Source: Ohtaekwangia kribbensis (GTDB lineage: Bacteria; Bacteroidota; Bacteroidia; Cytophagales; Cyclobacteriaceae). From it: a DNA stretch of 64,000 bases. Positions within the stretch are counted from its first letter, which is position 1; every line of letters begins with the position of its first letter. Shown one piece after another: positions 17,504 through 25,586 of this stretch. Under the pieces are notes generated by a model. The model made no database searches. It was not told the origin of the DNA and was given only the letters and a program-made list of their open reading frames with translations. A program made the translations under genes and the position numbers. The DNA is taken from NCBI RefSeq assembly GCF_042676245.1, contig NZ_JBHTKA010000001.1:806001-870000 (forward strand), given 5' to 3'.

Positions 17504-19045
17504 ATGATCACACGAGATGGAGCTTATGTAAGTCTGTGGCAGGATATGCCGGTTTATGAAACACAACGTAAAGCATCGTCAACACTTATATACGATGCTG
17601 TGATTGTGGGTGGGGGAATCACGGGTATATCTACCGGATTGTTATTGCAGAAGAGTGGTTTAAACTGCCTCCTACTGGAGGCACATAATATAGGGTTTGG
17701 AACAACCGGTGGTACAACAGCTCACATCAACACATTGCTTGACACCCCGTATACTACGATTTCAAAAAACTTCGGAGAGGACAACGCGCGACTGGTGGTA
17801 CAGGCTACCCGTGAAGCTGTCAACCTGATCAAACGAAACATACAGGATTACCGGATTGATTGTGAATTTGAAGAAGCATCTGCTTTCTTATTCTCGCAGG
17901 ATGACAAACAATCCAAAGAACTGGATGATATCGCAGAGGCTTCTGAAAAAGCAAGTCTCAAACTCGAGCCGATTTTTAGCATCCCCGTTCCTATACCTTT
18001 TGAAAAAGCTATCCGGGTAGAAGAGCAGGCTAAATTCCACCCGATGAAGTATGTTTATGCACTGGCTAAACAATTTGAAGCGCTGGGCGGAACCATTGTC
18101 CAATATTGCCGTGTAACGCATGCAAACGAAGATGATGACATGATACAGATCGAAGCAGAGTCAGCATCATTCAAAGCATTGAAATTAATTTACGCTACAC
18201 ATATACCGCCTACTATAAATTTACTGCACCTGCGCTGCTCCCCTTGGAGAAGCTACGCCATGGCCATAAAGCTGAAGAGCGGTAACTATCCGGATGGTCT
18301 CATCTATGATCTGTATGATCCTTACCATTACTATCGCACGCAGGTAGTTGATGGTGAAAAATACCTGATTGCCGGAGGAGAAGATCACAAAACCGGTCAC
18401 GAGCCGAACACAGAAAAGTGTTTCCGACAGTTGGAGAGTCACGTCAGAAGGTATTTTGATGTGAGTGAAATCAGCTATCAATGGTCATCACAATATTTTG
18501 AATCAACGGATGGGCTACCGTACATCGGTCACCTTCCTGGACACTCGCACAATGTATATGTAGCAACCGGTTTCGGCGGCAATGGCATGACCTATAGCAG
18601 TGTGGCTGCCATCGTATTAAACGAGCTTGTTACAAAGAATGAAAGTATATATGGCGACCTGTTCTCGCCTACACGTATCAAGCCGATTGCTGGCTTTGCA
18701 GATTTCATTGAGCACAACACCGATGTAGCGAAACAATTCATTGGCAAATGGTTTACCACCGGGGAACTGGAAAGCATGGCCGACCTCGCGCAAGGTGAAG
18801 GTAAGGTTGTGAAGTTTAACGGTGAAGTGATTGCCGTATCAAAAGACAGCGATGGTTCCCTGCATGCCGTGTCACCGGCCTGCACCCACATGAAATGTAG
18901 TGTAGCCTGGAACCTCGCAGAACAAACCTGGGATTGTCCATGTCACGGGGCACGATACTCTCCGGATGGTAAAGTATTTACCGGCCCGGCCACGCGTGAC
19001 CTGGAGCCGGTTGAGCTTCGTACACTCTCCGAAAAAGAAAAGTAA
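17504..19045 (+). CDS. FAD-dependent oxidoreductase with C-terminal Rieske domain
   Basis: A 513-residue fusion. The DAO-type FAD domain spans about residues 25-410: the dinucleotide motif IVGGGITGISTG, and near its end TGFGGNGMTYSS contacting FAD. The C-terminal 90 residues are a Rieske domain with both cluster-binding boxes, CTHMKC and CPCHGARY, so a [2Fe-2S] centre should form. The fusion type occurs widely in bacteria near stress genes; the physiological substrate is unknown and is probably a small amine or imine-like compound, by analogy with DAO enzymes. I prefer the ATG at 17504 (MITRDGAYVSLW), because homologues begin close to this point; the frame is also open from an ATG at 17444. 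Confidence 0.9.
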   Translation: MITRDGAYVSLWQDMPVYETQRKASSTLIYDAVIVGGGITGISTGLLLQKSGLNCLLLEAHNIGFGTTGGTTAHINTLLDTPYTTISKNFGEDNARLVVQATREAVNLIKRNIQDYRIDCEFEEASAFLFSQDDKQSKELDDIAEASEKASLKLEPIFSIPVPIPFEKAIRVEEQAKFHPMKYVYALAKQFEALGGTIVQYCRVTHANEDDDMIQIEAESASFKALKLIYATHIPPTINLLHLRCSPWRSYAMAIKLKSGNYPDGLIYDLYDPYHYYRTQVVDGEKYLIAGGEDHKTGHEPNTEKCFRQLESHVRRYFDVSEISYQWSSQYFESTDGLPYIGHLPGHSHNVYVATGFGGNGMTYSSVAAIVLNELVTKNESIYGDLFSPTRIKPIAGFADFIEHNTDVAKQFIGKWFTTGELESMADLAQGEGKVVKFNGEVIAVSKDSDGSLHAVSPACTHMKCSVAWNLAEQTWDCPCHGARYSPDGKVFTGPATRDLEPVELRTLSEKEK

Positions 19046-19108
19046 GCAACGCACTTCTATGCAGTATACTCGTAATGAGTTATACCGCATGGTATATATA
19101 CTTCGACA

Positions 19109-19843
19109 ATGCCGGAAGGACCATCCATCGTTATTTTGAAAGAAGCCGTTCAGGCATTTAAAGGGAAGAAAGTTACTGACGTCAATGGCAGCACGCGAAA
19201 GTTTGATGCCTCACGTCTGAAAGGAAAAAAGATTACAGACTTTAAAAGCTGGGGCAAACACTTTTTAATTTGCTTTCCCAGGTTCACAGTCAGAGTACAT
19301 TTTCTGCTCTTTGGCAGCTATCGGATCAACGAACAGAAAGATGCTACCCCGCGTCTGCACCTTCAGTTTTCCAGGGGAGAATTAAACTTCTACGCCTGCG
19401 CACTCGACCTCATCGAAGCACCGCTGAACGAAGTATACGATTGGACAGCCGATGTAATGAATGAACATTGGGATGCTGATCAGGCCCTGAACAAACTGAA
19501 GGCAAATCCCAAAATGCTGGCATGCGATGCGCTGCTGGATCAAAGTATATTTTCAGGTTCCGGGAACATCATCAAGAATGAAGTATTGTTCCGTACGCGC
19601 ATTCATCCTCTAAGCTACATCGGAAAATTACCGCCCGCTAAAAAGAAGTTACTGGTTACCGAAGTGGTAAACTATAGCTTTGATTTCCTGGAATGGAAGA
19701 AAAAGTTTGAATTGAAGAAACACTGGCTGGCACACACCAAGCGTACTTGTCCGAGAGATAAAGTCCCACTGAAAAAGGAATACCTCGGAAAAACAAATCG
19801 AAGAACCTTCTACTGTGACATCTGCCAAAAACTATATACATAA
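19109..19843 (+). CDS. Fpg/Nei-family DNA glycosylase (endonuclease VIII-like)
   Basis: A 244-residue base-excision repair enzyme. It begins MPEGPS, so after Met removal the N-terminal proline is the Schiff-base nucleophile and Glu2 the general acid. The H2TH region is visible as LLDQSIFSGSGNIIKNEVLF, with the conserved Gly-Asn-Ile-Ile. The C-terminal zinc-finger region reads TCPRDK, then TFYCDICQ. The first pair is Cys-x2-Asp rather than Cys-x2-Cys, so the zinc site may use another ligand. The protein should excise oxidised bases and nick the strand. It is translationally coupled to the next gene (TAATG) and sits close to LigD/Ku. Confidence 0.92.
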   Translation: MPEGPSIVILKEAVQAFKGKKVTDVNGSTRKFDASRLKGKKITDFKSWGKHFLICFPRFTVRVHFLLFGSYRINEQKDATPRLHLQFSRGELNFYACALDLIEAPLNEVYDWTADVMNEHWDADQALNKLKANPKMLACDALLDQSIFSGSGNIIKNEVLFRTRIHPLSYIGKLPPAKKKLLVTEVVNYSFDFLEWKKKFELKKHWLAHTKRTCPRDKVPLKKEYLGKTNRRTFYCDICQKLYT

Positions 19844-20304
19844 TGCAACAGAACATGAATATATTAACCGCTATAGTAGCGGGTATCGGAGGAACAGCCT
19901 TGATGACAGCATTTATATACCTGGTGTCGTACATTACACACAAGCGATTGAAAGTGGTAAAGATATTGGGCACCATGCTTACATTTCAAACTACTCCCGA
20001 TAAAGAAACCTCCGAACACAGCTCTGCTGTTGTGGTTGGGATTTTGGGACATTACCTGGTGGGTATTATATTCTCTGTGATCTACTATTTACTCTGGACA
20101 AATGGAATCGGAAAACCAGATTTCATAACCTGTGTACTCTATGGCTTCATCAGCGGCATTGTCGGCATTATCGTATGGCGCATCTTTTTCGCCATCCACC
20201 CCAACCCACCAGCCGTACCGTTGAAAGACTATATCCCATCCATCCTTGTCGGACACATCTTCTTTGGTGCGGGCGTCTGGGCGACTCTTCAACTCCTAAC
20301 CTAA
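19843..20304 (+). CDS. Small multi-pass membrane protein
   Basis: A 153-residue integral membrane protein with four hydrophobic segments, at about residues 6-28, 66-86, 95-118 and 130-150. The ATG overlaps the stop codon of the glycosylase gene by one base; a second ATG four codons later is possible. I recognise no family motif with certainty. It resembles small DUF-type four-helix membrane proteins of Bacteroidota. Polar segments between helices (TPDKETSEHSS) are short. The function is unknown; co-translation with a DNA glycosylase does not by itself imply a repair role. It converges with LigD, leaving 29 bp. Confidence 0.75.
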   Translation: MQQNMNILTAIVAGIGGTALMTAFIYLVSYITHKRLKVVKILGTMLTFQTTPDKETSEHSSAVVVGILGHYLVGIIFSVIYYLLWTNGIGKPDFITCVLYGFISGIVGIIVWRIFFAIHPNPPAVPLKDYIPSILVGHIFFGAGVWATLQLLT

Positions 20305-20333
20305 ACACCAACACACGTACCCACATAGACACG

Positions 20334-22880
20334 TCAACCTTCCAGTTTCTTCAGGCACTTCGCCATATCAATCCCTTTCTTCAACACGCCTTTGAACAGA
20401 TCGCCTTTTTTGTCCAATCGCTTCGGTAGCGTCTTCATGGTAAACTGTGCAGGTGACAATCCACGCTTTACTTCTTTCCAATCGAGCGGTGTAGATATAG
20501 TCGCACCCGGCACCGGACGCAGACTATATACCGAAGCCAGTGTTTGTCCGCGTTTGTTCTGCAGGTAATCCAGGTATATTTTATTCTTGCGTTTATTGAG
20601 TGAACGTTCCATCGTAGTCGTGTCGGGCAATTGCTCCATCGTCAGTGTGGCAACAATCTCCGCGAACGAACGCGCCTGTTCATAATCATACTTCGCGCCC
20701 AACGGTACGTATACATGCAGACCCGATGCACCAGACGTTTTACAAAACGAAGCCGCACCGGCTTTGGTCAGTATATCTTTAATAACCCGGGCCGCATCAA
20801 TCACCTCGTCAAACGTACTTTTTTCAGAAGGATCTATATCCATGATGAGATAGTCAGGATTGTCCAAACTCTTTACACGCGAATTCCACGGATTGATTTC
20901 AATGCAACCGAGATTATTCAGGTATAACAACGTTGCCTTGTTGTTGCAGAGGATATAGTCAATCTCCTTGTCGGCACTCTCTGAATATAGTTCTATACTA
21001 TCCACCCATTCCGGAGCGGCATCACCGGCATCTTTATGAAAGAAGCCTTTATCCGCTATACCATTGGGATTTCGTTTGAGTGATTGCGGTCTGTCCTTCA
21101 GGTAAGGAAGAATGTATTTATGAATGCTGTTATAATATTCAATCACTTCCCCTTTGGTAATACCTTCGTCTGGCCAGTATATTTTATCGAGGTGTGTAAA
21201 CTTCAGTTCGTGTCCCTGCACCTTTACTATACCGCTGTCGGCTTCTGGCTTACCACTTGCTTTCCGCCTGGCAACTTTCTTAGCTGCTGGCTTCCGGGCA
21301 ACTGTCTTTTTCACTTTTGTCTTTGTGTTTTTGTCTGATGCTACTTCCACGTCCAGGTGATCTACTTCTTTAGCTTTCTTATCAATCCGTAATCCCATGA
21401 ACACAGGGTGTCTCAAAATTCCATCATCCGTTACTTCGGTATATTTGATAGCACATACGTGCTTAGGATCCACCCACGTTACCGGTGCATTGATGGGTAC
21501 TTTCGTATCGAACGGGGATGTCTTGCGAACATCCGGTTGCAGCGTTTTGAACACATCCTTCAGTATCTTCTCAGTAAAGCCTGTGCCGGTGTGTCCTATA
21601 TATTTCAATTTACCTTTCTGATACATGGCCAGCACCAACGCACCGAAATAACTTCTGCTGCCGCGCGGCTCGGTATAGCCCGCTATAACAGCCTCTTGTG
21701 TATTGTGATTTTTTATCTTGAGCCAGTCGTACGTTCTTCTTCCAACGGCATATGTACTTTCTGCGCGTTTCGCGATTATACCTTCGAGGCCGAGCTTCAC
21801 AGCATGTTCAAAGAAAGCCTTTCCATCGGCAGCAACATGGTCGGAATATTTCAATACATTACCTGGCGGCAACACCTGTGCGGCTATCTTCTTCCGCTCA
21901 AGCAACGGCAGGTCCGTTATATCTTTTCCTTTATACCGCAGGCAATCAAACACGTAATATACCAACGGCAATGAACGATTCTCACTATAGTGCTGCAGCT
22001 TTTGAAAACTCGGACGATCATTCTTATCAAGCACAACAACCTCACCGTCCAGCACAACATCATCTTTAATCTTTTTCAACTCTTCTGCTATCGCGGGATA
22101 TAGTCTTTCGAATGACAAACCGTTCCGCGAATAGAACCTGATGTTCTTCTTACCCACTTCTGCTACTGCGCGATAACCGTCCCATTTAATTTCAAAGATC
22201 CAGTCTTCATCATTAAAAGGCTCCTCACGCGTATAGGCCATGGTGGGCTTAATATAGTCTGTTACCTTCTCCTTTGAGGATCGTACAGAACGCGGCACCG
22301 ATATATCAGATGAAGTGCTTTTATCTTTACTGCTCCTGGATTTACGTTTTACTTTAGACTCTTGTTCTATATCATACTCATCCGTTGCATACTCATCGCG
22401 ATGCTTGATGAGCAGCCAGTTCTTGCCATCACCATTCTTCATCTTTACCAATGCAAAAGAACCTTTCAGCCTTTCGCCATAGAGTATAAATTTCAGGGAG
22501 CCATTCTTCAACTCCTGCATCATTGTTTTATCGAGATCCGATGCTTCTTCTTCCGGTTGGTATGTGCCATGATCCCATATCTCTACGGTACCGGCACCAT
22601 AATTACCTTCAGGAATTTCGCCTTCAAAATTTCCATAGGCCAGCGGATGATCTTCCACCATAACTGCAAGTCGCTTGTCATTGGGATTCATCGAAGGACC
22701 TTTCGGTACAGCCCAGCTTTTTAAGACACCGTTAACCTGCAATCGAAAATCATAGTGAAGTCGCGAAGCATCATGTCGCTGCACGACAAAAGTAAGCGCA
22801 GCAGATTTCTTTTTTGCTTTGCCGGAAGGCTCGGGTGTATGCGCGAAATTACGCTTGCGGGTATATACCTGTAGACTCAT
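20334..22880 (-). CDS. ligD: Multifunctional ATP-dependent DNA ligase LigD
   Basis: An 848-residue NHEJ ligase with all three activities in one chain, in the order phosphoesterase, ligase, polymerase. The phosphoesterase domain lies at about residues 1-170 (VVQRHDASRLHYDFRL, then GNYGAGTVEIWDHG). The ligase domain lies at about 205-510, with the nucleotide-accepting lysine in EIKWDGYRA and DGEVVVLD. The archaeo-eukaryotic primase-like polymerase domain lies at about 555-840 (YLIMDIDPSE with the metal-binding Asp pair, TSGASGLHVYVPL). A Lys/Arg/Ala linker joins ligase and polymerase. It is translated from the Ku stop codon with overlap. With Ku it should repair double-strand breaks without a homologous template. 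Confidence 0.97.
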   Translation of the reverse strand: MSLQVYTRKRNFAHTPEPSGKAKKKSAALTFVVQRHDASRLHYDFRLQVNGVLKSWAVPKGPSMNPNDKRLAVMVEDHPLAYGNFEGEIPEGNYGAGTVEIWDHGTYQPEEEASDLDKTMMQELKNGSLKFILYGERLKGSFALVKMKNGDGKNWLLIKHRDEYATDEYDIEQESKVKRKSRSSKDKSTSSDISVPRSVRSSKEKVTDYIKPTMAYTREEPFNDEDWIFEIKWDGYRAVAEVGKKNIRFYSRNGLSFERLYPAIAEELKKIKDDVVLDGEVVVLDKNDRPSFQKLQHYSENRSLPLVYYVFDCLRYKGKDITDLPLLERKKIAAQVLPPGNVLKYSDHVAADGKAFFEHAVKLGLEGIIAKRAESTYAVGRRTYDWLKIKNHNTQEAVIAGYTEPRGSRSYFGALVLAMYQKGKLKYIGHTGTGFTEKILKDVFKTLQPDVRKTSPFDTKVPINAPVTWVDPKHVCAIKYTEVTDDGILRHPVFMGLRIDKKAKEVDHLDVEVASDKNTKTKVKKTVARKPAAKKVARRKASGKPEADSGIVKVQGHELKFTHLDKIYWPDEGITKGEVIEYYNSIHKYILPYLKDRPQSLKRNPNGIADKGFFHKDAGDAAPEWVDSIELYSESADKEIDYILCNNKATLLYLNNLGCIEINPWNSRVKSLDNPDYLIMDIDPSEKSTFDEVIDAARVIKDILTKAGAASFCKTSGASGLHVYVPLGAKYDYEQARSFAEIVATLTMEQLPDTTTMERSLNKRKNKIYLDYLQNKRGQTLASVYSLRPVPGATISTPLDWKEVKRGLSPAQFTMKTLPKRLDKKGDLFKGVLKKGIDMAKCLKKLEG

Positions 22881-23641
22881 TATGATGCACGTTTAAGACT
22901 CGCCTTAAGCTGCGACATCAGGTCTGTCGATTTACGATGTGTTACTTTCAGTTTCGGGTAGTCTGCTTTCTTACCGGTAGCTTTTGCCTTGATCAATTTA
23001 CGCAATTCACCGGTATAGGTATCTTTAAACTTATCTATTTTGAACGGACCTGTAAGCTGGTCGATCAGCGAAAGTGCCATCTTCAACTCTGCTGCCTTAG
23101 GCCTGCCGGCTGGTAATTTCAGCTCGGATGTATCGCGAATCTCCTCAGCGAAACGTATCCGGTTCAATACAATTACTTTATCGCTGGCGCGCAATACACA
23201 CAAGTGTTCTTTACTTCGCAATACAAAACTTCCCACGGCAGCCTTTTCACTTTTTACAAGTGCGTCATGCAACAGGCTATACGCGCGGGACCCCGAACGC
23301 TCCGGCTCCAGGTAATACGGTGTCTCATAATATACCGGGTCGATCTCATCTTCCTGTACAAAGTCAGTGATCTCGATCATCCTGCTTTTCCTCGGACTCG
23401 CCCGCTCAAAGTCTTTATCATCGAGTACAACGTATTCACCTTTGTATTTATAGCCCTTCACGATATTGGCCCACGTTACCTCTTTACCGGTTTCTTTATT
23501 AACGCGCTGGAATTTTATATTGGCGTGATCTTTCTTGTCAAGCAGATCAAGATCCAGATCACTTTGCTGTGTGGCACTATATAATTTTACAGGTATATTT
23601 ACCAGACCAAAACCTATAGCACCTGTCCATATTGCTTTCAT
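22880..23641 (-). CDS. ku: DNA end-binding protein Ku
   Basis: A 253-residue bacterial Ku. I start it at the ATG 23639-23641 because MKAIWTGAIGFGLVNIPVK is the canonical Ku N-terminus; the frame continues 21 codons upstream without homology. The beta-barrel and bridge core is complete (VTWANIVKGYKY, YVVLDDKDF, VQEDEIDPVYYE, YSLLHDALVKS), followed by a lysine-rich C-terminus that recruits LigD. The homodimer threads onto DNA ends. The stop codon overlaps the ligD start, so the two are one transcription unit. A shortened paralogue lies upstream on the same strand, beyond a hairpin. Confidence 0.97.
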   Translation of the reverse strand: MKAIWTGAIGFGLVNIPVKLYSATQQSDLDLDLLDKKDHANIKFQRVNKETGKEVTWANIVKGYKYKGEYVVLDDKDFERASPRKSRMIEITDFVQEDEIDPVYYETPYYLEPERSGSRAYSLLHDALVKSEKAAVGSFVLRSKEHLCVLRASDKVIVLNRIRFAEEIRDTSELKLPAGRPKAAELKMALSLIDQLTGPFKIDKFKDTYTGELRKLIKAKATGKKADYPKLKVTHRKSTDLMSQLKASLKRAS

Positions 23642-23752
23642 TTTAAAACGGGTTTGATGATACATGCTGATGCTACGCGCACGTACAATAGTACGTACGT
23701 GCATAGCTTCTGCACACAGTGTTATAAATAATGTGCCAGCATAAAAAATATA

Positions 23753-23792
23753 CCCCTCTCGGAGAGGACTTGCGTCCTGCTCCTGAGAGGGG
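23753..23792 (-). terminator. Strong hairpin between the two Ku genes
   Basis: A 40-base near-perfect hairpin pairs CCCCTCTC (23753-23760) with GAGAGGGG (23785-23792), GGAG with CTCC and AGGAC with GTCCT. It lies about 36 bp past the stop codon of the mini-Ku gene. Reading the minus strand, it is followed by TATATTTTTTATG. It probably terminates mini-Ku transcription, but the compact form also resembles a small dispersed palindromic element. Confidence 0.65.
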
Positions 23793-23828
23793 GGATAATG
23801 GATTGTTTGCTTTAAAGAATTATATACC

Positions 23829-24308
23829 TCAGAAAATTCTGATCTGTCCCGCGAGTAGCTGTCTCACCGTAGAATTGAAAGTTTTTTTAGGAAGTTGTTT
23901 TTGCTTGATTCTCTTTCTGAAATTGATATACCGGTTCAACTGTTCTGCATCGCGCACCTCATCACCGAGGTGAAACCAAACCGTAGTATCGGTAGCGTGC
24001 AACCAACAGGCGCGATTGTTGTCCAATGCATTGAAAGTCCCAAAGGCCACTTTATTATTGCGAATGAGGCCATGACGAAAGATATCAAAGGCATGCAGTC
24101 CCGTATCTTCCGGTTGTATCTGAAAAGTAGTATCGGACGAAGGCGAAGGAAGATGCACTTCATCTTTCAGCAAAAAGTCTTCAATGCGAATTATATTTCC
24201 CTTGGCGAGTGCCGGAGAATCAGCACCCGGACTGAAACTTACTGAACCAATTTTAAAAGGAATATTAACCAGGCCAAATTCCAGAGTTCCTGTCCAAAGT
24301 GTATGCAT
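23829..24308 (-). CDS. Divergent short Ku paralogue (mini-Ku)
   Basis: A 159-residue protein whose N-terminus, MHTLWTGTLEFGLVNIP, matches Ku (11 of 17 residues identical to the neighbouring Ku). Later segments also align: IIRIEDFLLKDEV with the MIEITDFVQEDEI region, AFDIFRHGLIRNNKVAFG with YSLLHDALVKSEKAAVG, and LGDEVRDAEQLNRY with FAEEIRDTSELK. Against the full Ku it lacks about 45 residues between the first strand and the ITDF segment, and most of the C-terminal arm and Lys tail. It is intact as an open frame with a normal start. It may be a decaying duplicate or a specialised partner forming heterodimers; I cannot decide from sequence alone. Confidence 0.82.
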   Translation of the reverse strand: MHTLWTGTLEFGLVNIPFKIGSVSFSPGADSPALAKGNIIRIEDFLLKDEVHLPSPSSDTTFQIQPEDTGLHAFDIFRHGLIRNNKVAFGTFNALDNNRACWLHATDTTVWFHLGDEVRDAEQLNRYINFRKRIKQKQLPKKTFNSTVRQLLAGQIRIF

Positions 24309-24429
24309 AAATTAGCGAGGGTTGTAGCGAAGCATACCGTAAAATTTCGTGCCCGAGAGTTTTACACCGTTTAGAGCGATAATGCTGAAGGCGGGGTTTG
24401 GGTTTGTAGAAATGATTGTCCAAAAACAG

Positions 24430-24500
24430 TTGCGAGCCGCGAGCTTTGAGCTTCGAGAAGCAATACAAGGGCTACAGGCTGCTAGCTGCATGAAAAACTC
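24430..24500. repeat. AGCT-rich dispersed repeat, copy A
   Basis: Left-arm-type sequence GCGAGCTTTGAGCTTCGAG, then AGGGCTACAGGCTGCTAGCTGCATGAAAAA (two segments). It closely resembles the left arm of copy B at 25233, including the terminal GAAAAA. The opposite arm is degenerate (ACAGCTAGCGGCTG near 24570). The rest of 24309-24680 contains no supported gene. Confidence 0.55.
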
Positions 24501-24680
24501 GCCACGCGTTACAAGCTAAGAGAATATAGCGCTGCCAGCAAAAACGGTTTCGCTACGGGAATCAAACTACAGCTAGCGGCTGTTTTAAACGTTGCGTCTG
24601 CACGCCTGTTCCATTGCATCACCCCTCCCTCCGGTATAGTTTTTTCGTCCACGCACAGCTTCACTAAAACCAAAAAAATT

Positions 24681-25235
24681 ATGGCGACAAAACTGGGAGA
24701 TAAAAGAGTAGCTGTGCTCGCAACAAATGGTTTTGAGGAATCCGAATTTACAGAACCGATCAAAGCCTTGAAAGAAGCTGGTGCGCACGTGGATGTTGTC
24801 TCATTGCAAAAAGGAAAGATCAAGGCATGGGCTGAAAAAAACTGGGGCAAAGAATATGATGTCAATAAAACTGTAAGCGAAGTAAACGCGCAGTCGTATG
24901 ATGCCCTGGTGTTACCAGGCGGTGTACTCAATCCGGATCAGCTTCGTGTAAACAAGGATGCTGTAAATTTTGTAACTGCATTTCTGCAGGAGCATAAACC
25001 TATAGCAGCTATATGTCACGGTCCGTGGACGTTGATTGAGACAGGTCTCTTGGAAGGACGGGAAGTAACATCCTACCCTTCTATCCGCACCGATCTCATC
25101 AATGCCGGTGCCAACTGGGTTGACAAAGAAGTGGTAGTTGACAACGGTTTAGTTACCAGCAGGAGCCCAAAGGACCTACCTGCATTCTGTCGAAAAATGG
25201 TAGAAGAATTCGCAGAAGGTGTACACCAGGAATAG
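24681..25235 (+). CDS. DJ-1/PfpI-family protein (YhbO/PfpI type)
   Basis: A 184-residue class I glutamine-amidotransferase-like protein. The nucleophile elbow is AAICHGPW with Cys112, and the conserved Glu lies early in ATNGFEESEF. The SYPSIRTDLINAGANWVDKEVVVD segment near the end is typical of the YhbO/PfpI/YraA subgroup, which is usually 170-190 residues. Members act as stress-protective glyoxalase/deglycase-like enzymes or proteases; which activity applies is debated for the family. It is soluble and cytoplasmic. It is probably monocistronic, flanked on both sides by AGCT-rich repeats; the downstream repeat begins at its stop codon. Confidence 0.93.
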   Translation: MATKLGDKRVAVLATNGFEESEFTEPIKALKEAGAHVDVVSLQKGKIKAWAEKNWGKEYDVNKTVSEVNAQSYDALVLPGGVLNPDQLRVNKDAVNFVTAFLQEHKPIAAICHGPWTLIETGLLEGREVTSYPSIRTDLINAGANWVDKEVVVDNGLVTSRSPKDLPAFCRKMVEEFAEGVHQE

Positions 25236-25374
25236 CTGCGAGCTTTGAGTTATGAGCTGCGCGAGGCATATATAGGGCTTCTGGCTACTGGCTACAGGAA
25301 AAAATGCAACAAGCAGATAACACCTCTTGTAGCCAGAAGCCAGCAGCTAACCTTCCTCGTAGCTCATAGCTTAC
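25233..25374. repeat. AGCT-rich dispersed palindromic repeat, copy B
   Basis: An imperfect 140-bp palindrome. The left arm reads TAGCTGCGAGCTTTGAG, then GGGCTTCTGGCTACTGGCTAC; the right arm reads TGTAGCCAGAAGCCAGCAGCT, split here as TGTAGCCAGAAG and CCAGCAGCT, then CTCGTAGCTCATAGCTTAC. It begins at the stop codon of the DJ-1/PfpI gene and would form a long hairpin in the mRNA. The remainder of 25236-25586 is AT-rich upstream sequence of the HAMP-array kinase. Confidence 0.75.
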
Positions 25375-25586
25375 ATCTCCACACAACGCTACCACTATAG
25401 CACGATATACTATACTCCGCATTGGCATGCTTTTTTAAATATACATTTCACTATACCCTGTAGAAGTTATTCCGCATCGTTATGCACGTTCATATAATTT
25501 TTTTAACAAATTCTTTTTTTTAATTTCTACACGCGTGTATTTGTGAAGATTTCTCCAGTAAATTGTTATTTCAAAATTTCTACCTC

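Noticed and set aside
24309..24680. Minus-strand frames of 67-140 codons upstream of the DJ-1/PfpI gene
   Set aside because: They overlap the DJ-1/PfpI gene antisense or the AGCT-rich repeat and have no domain-like sequence.
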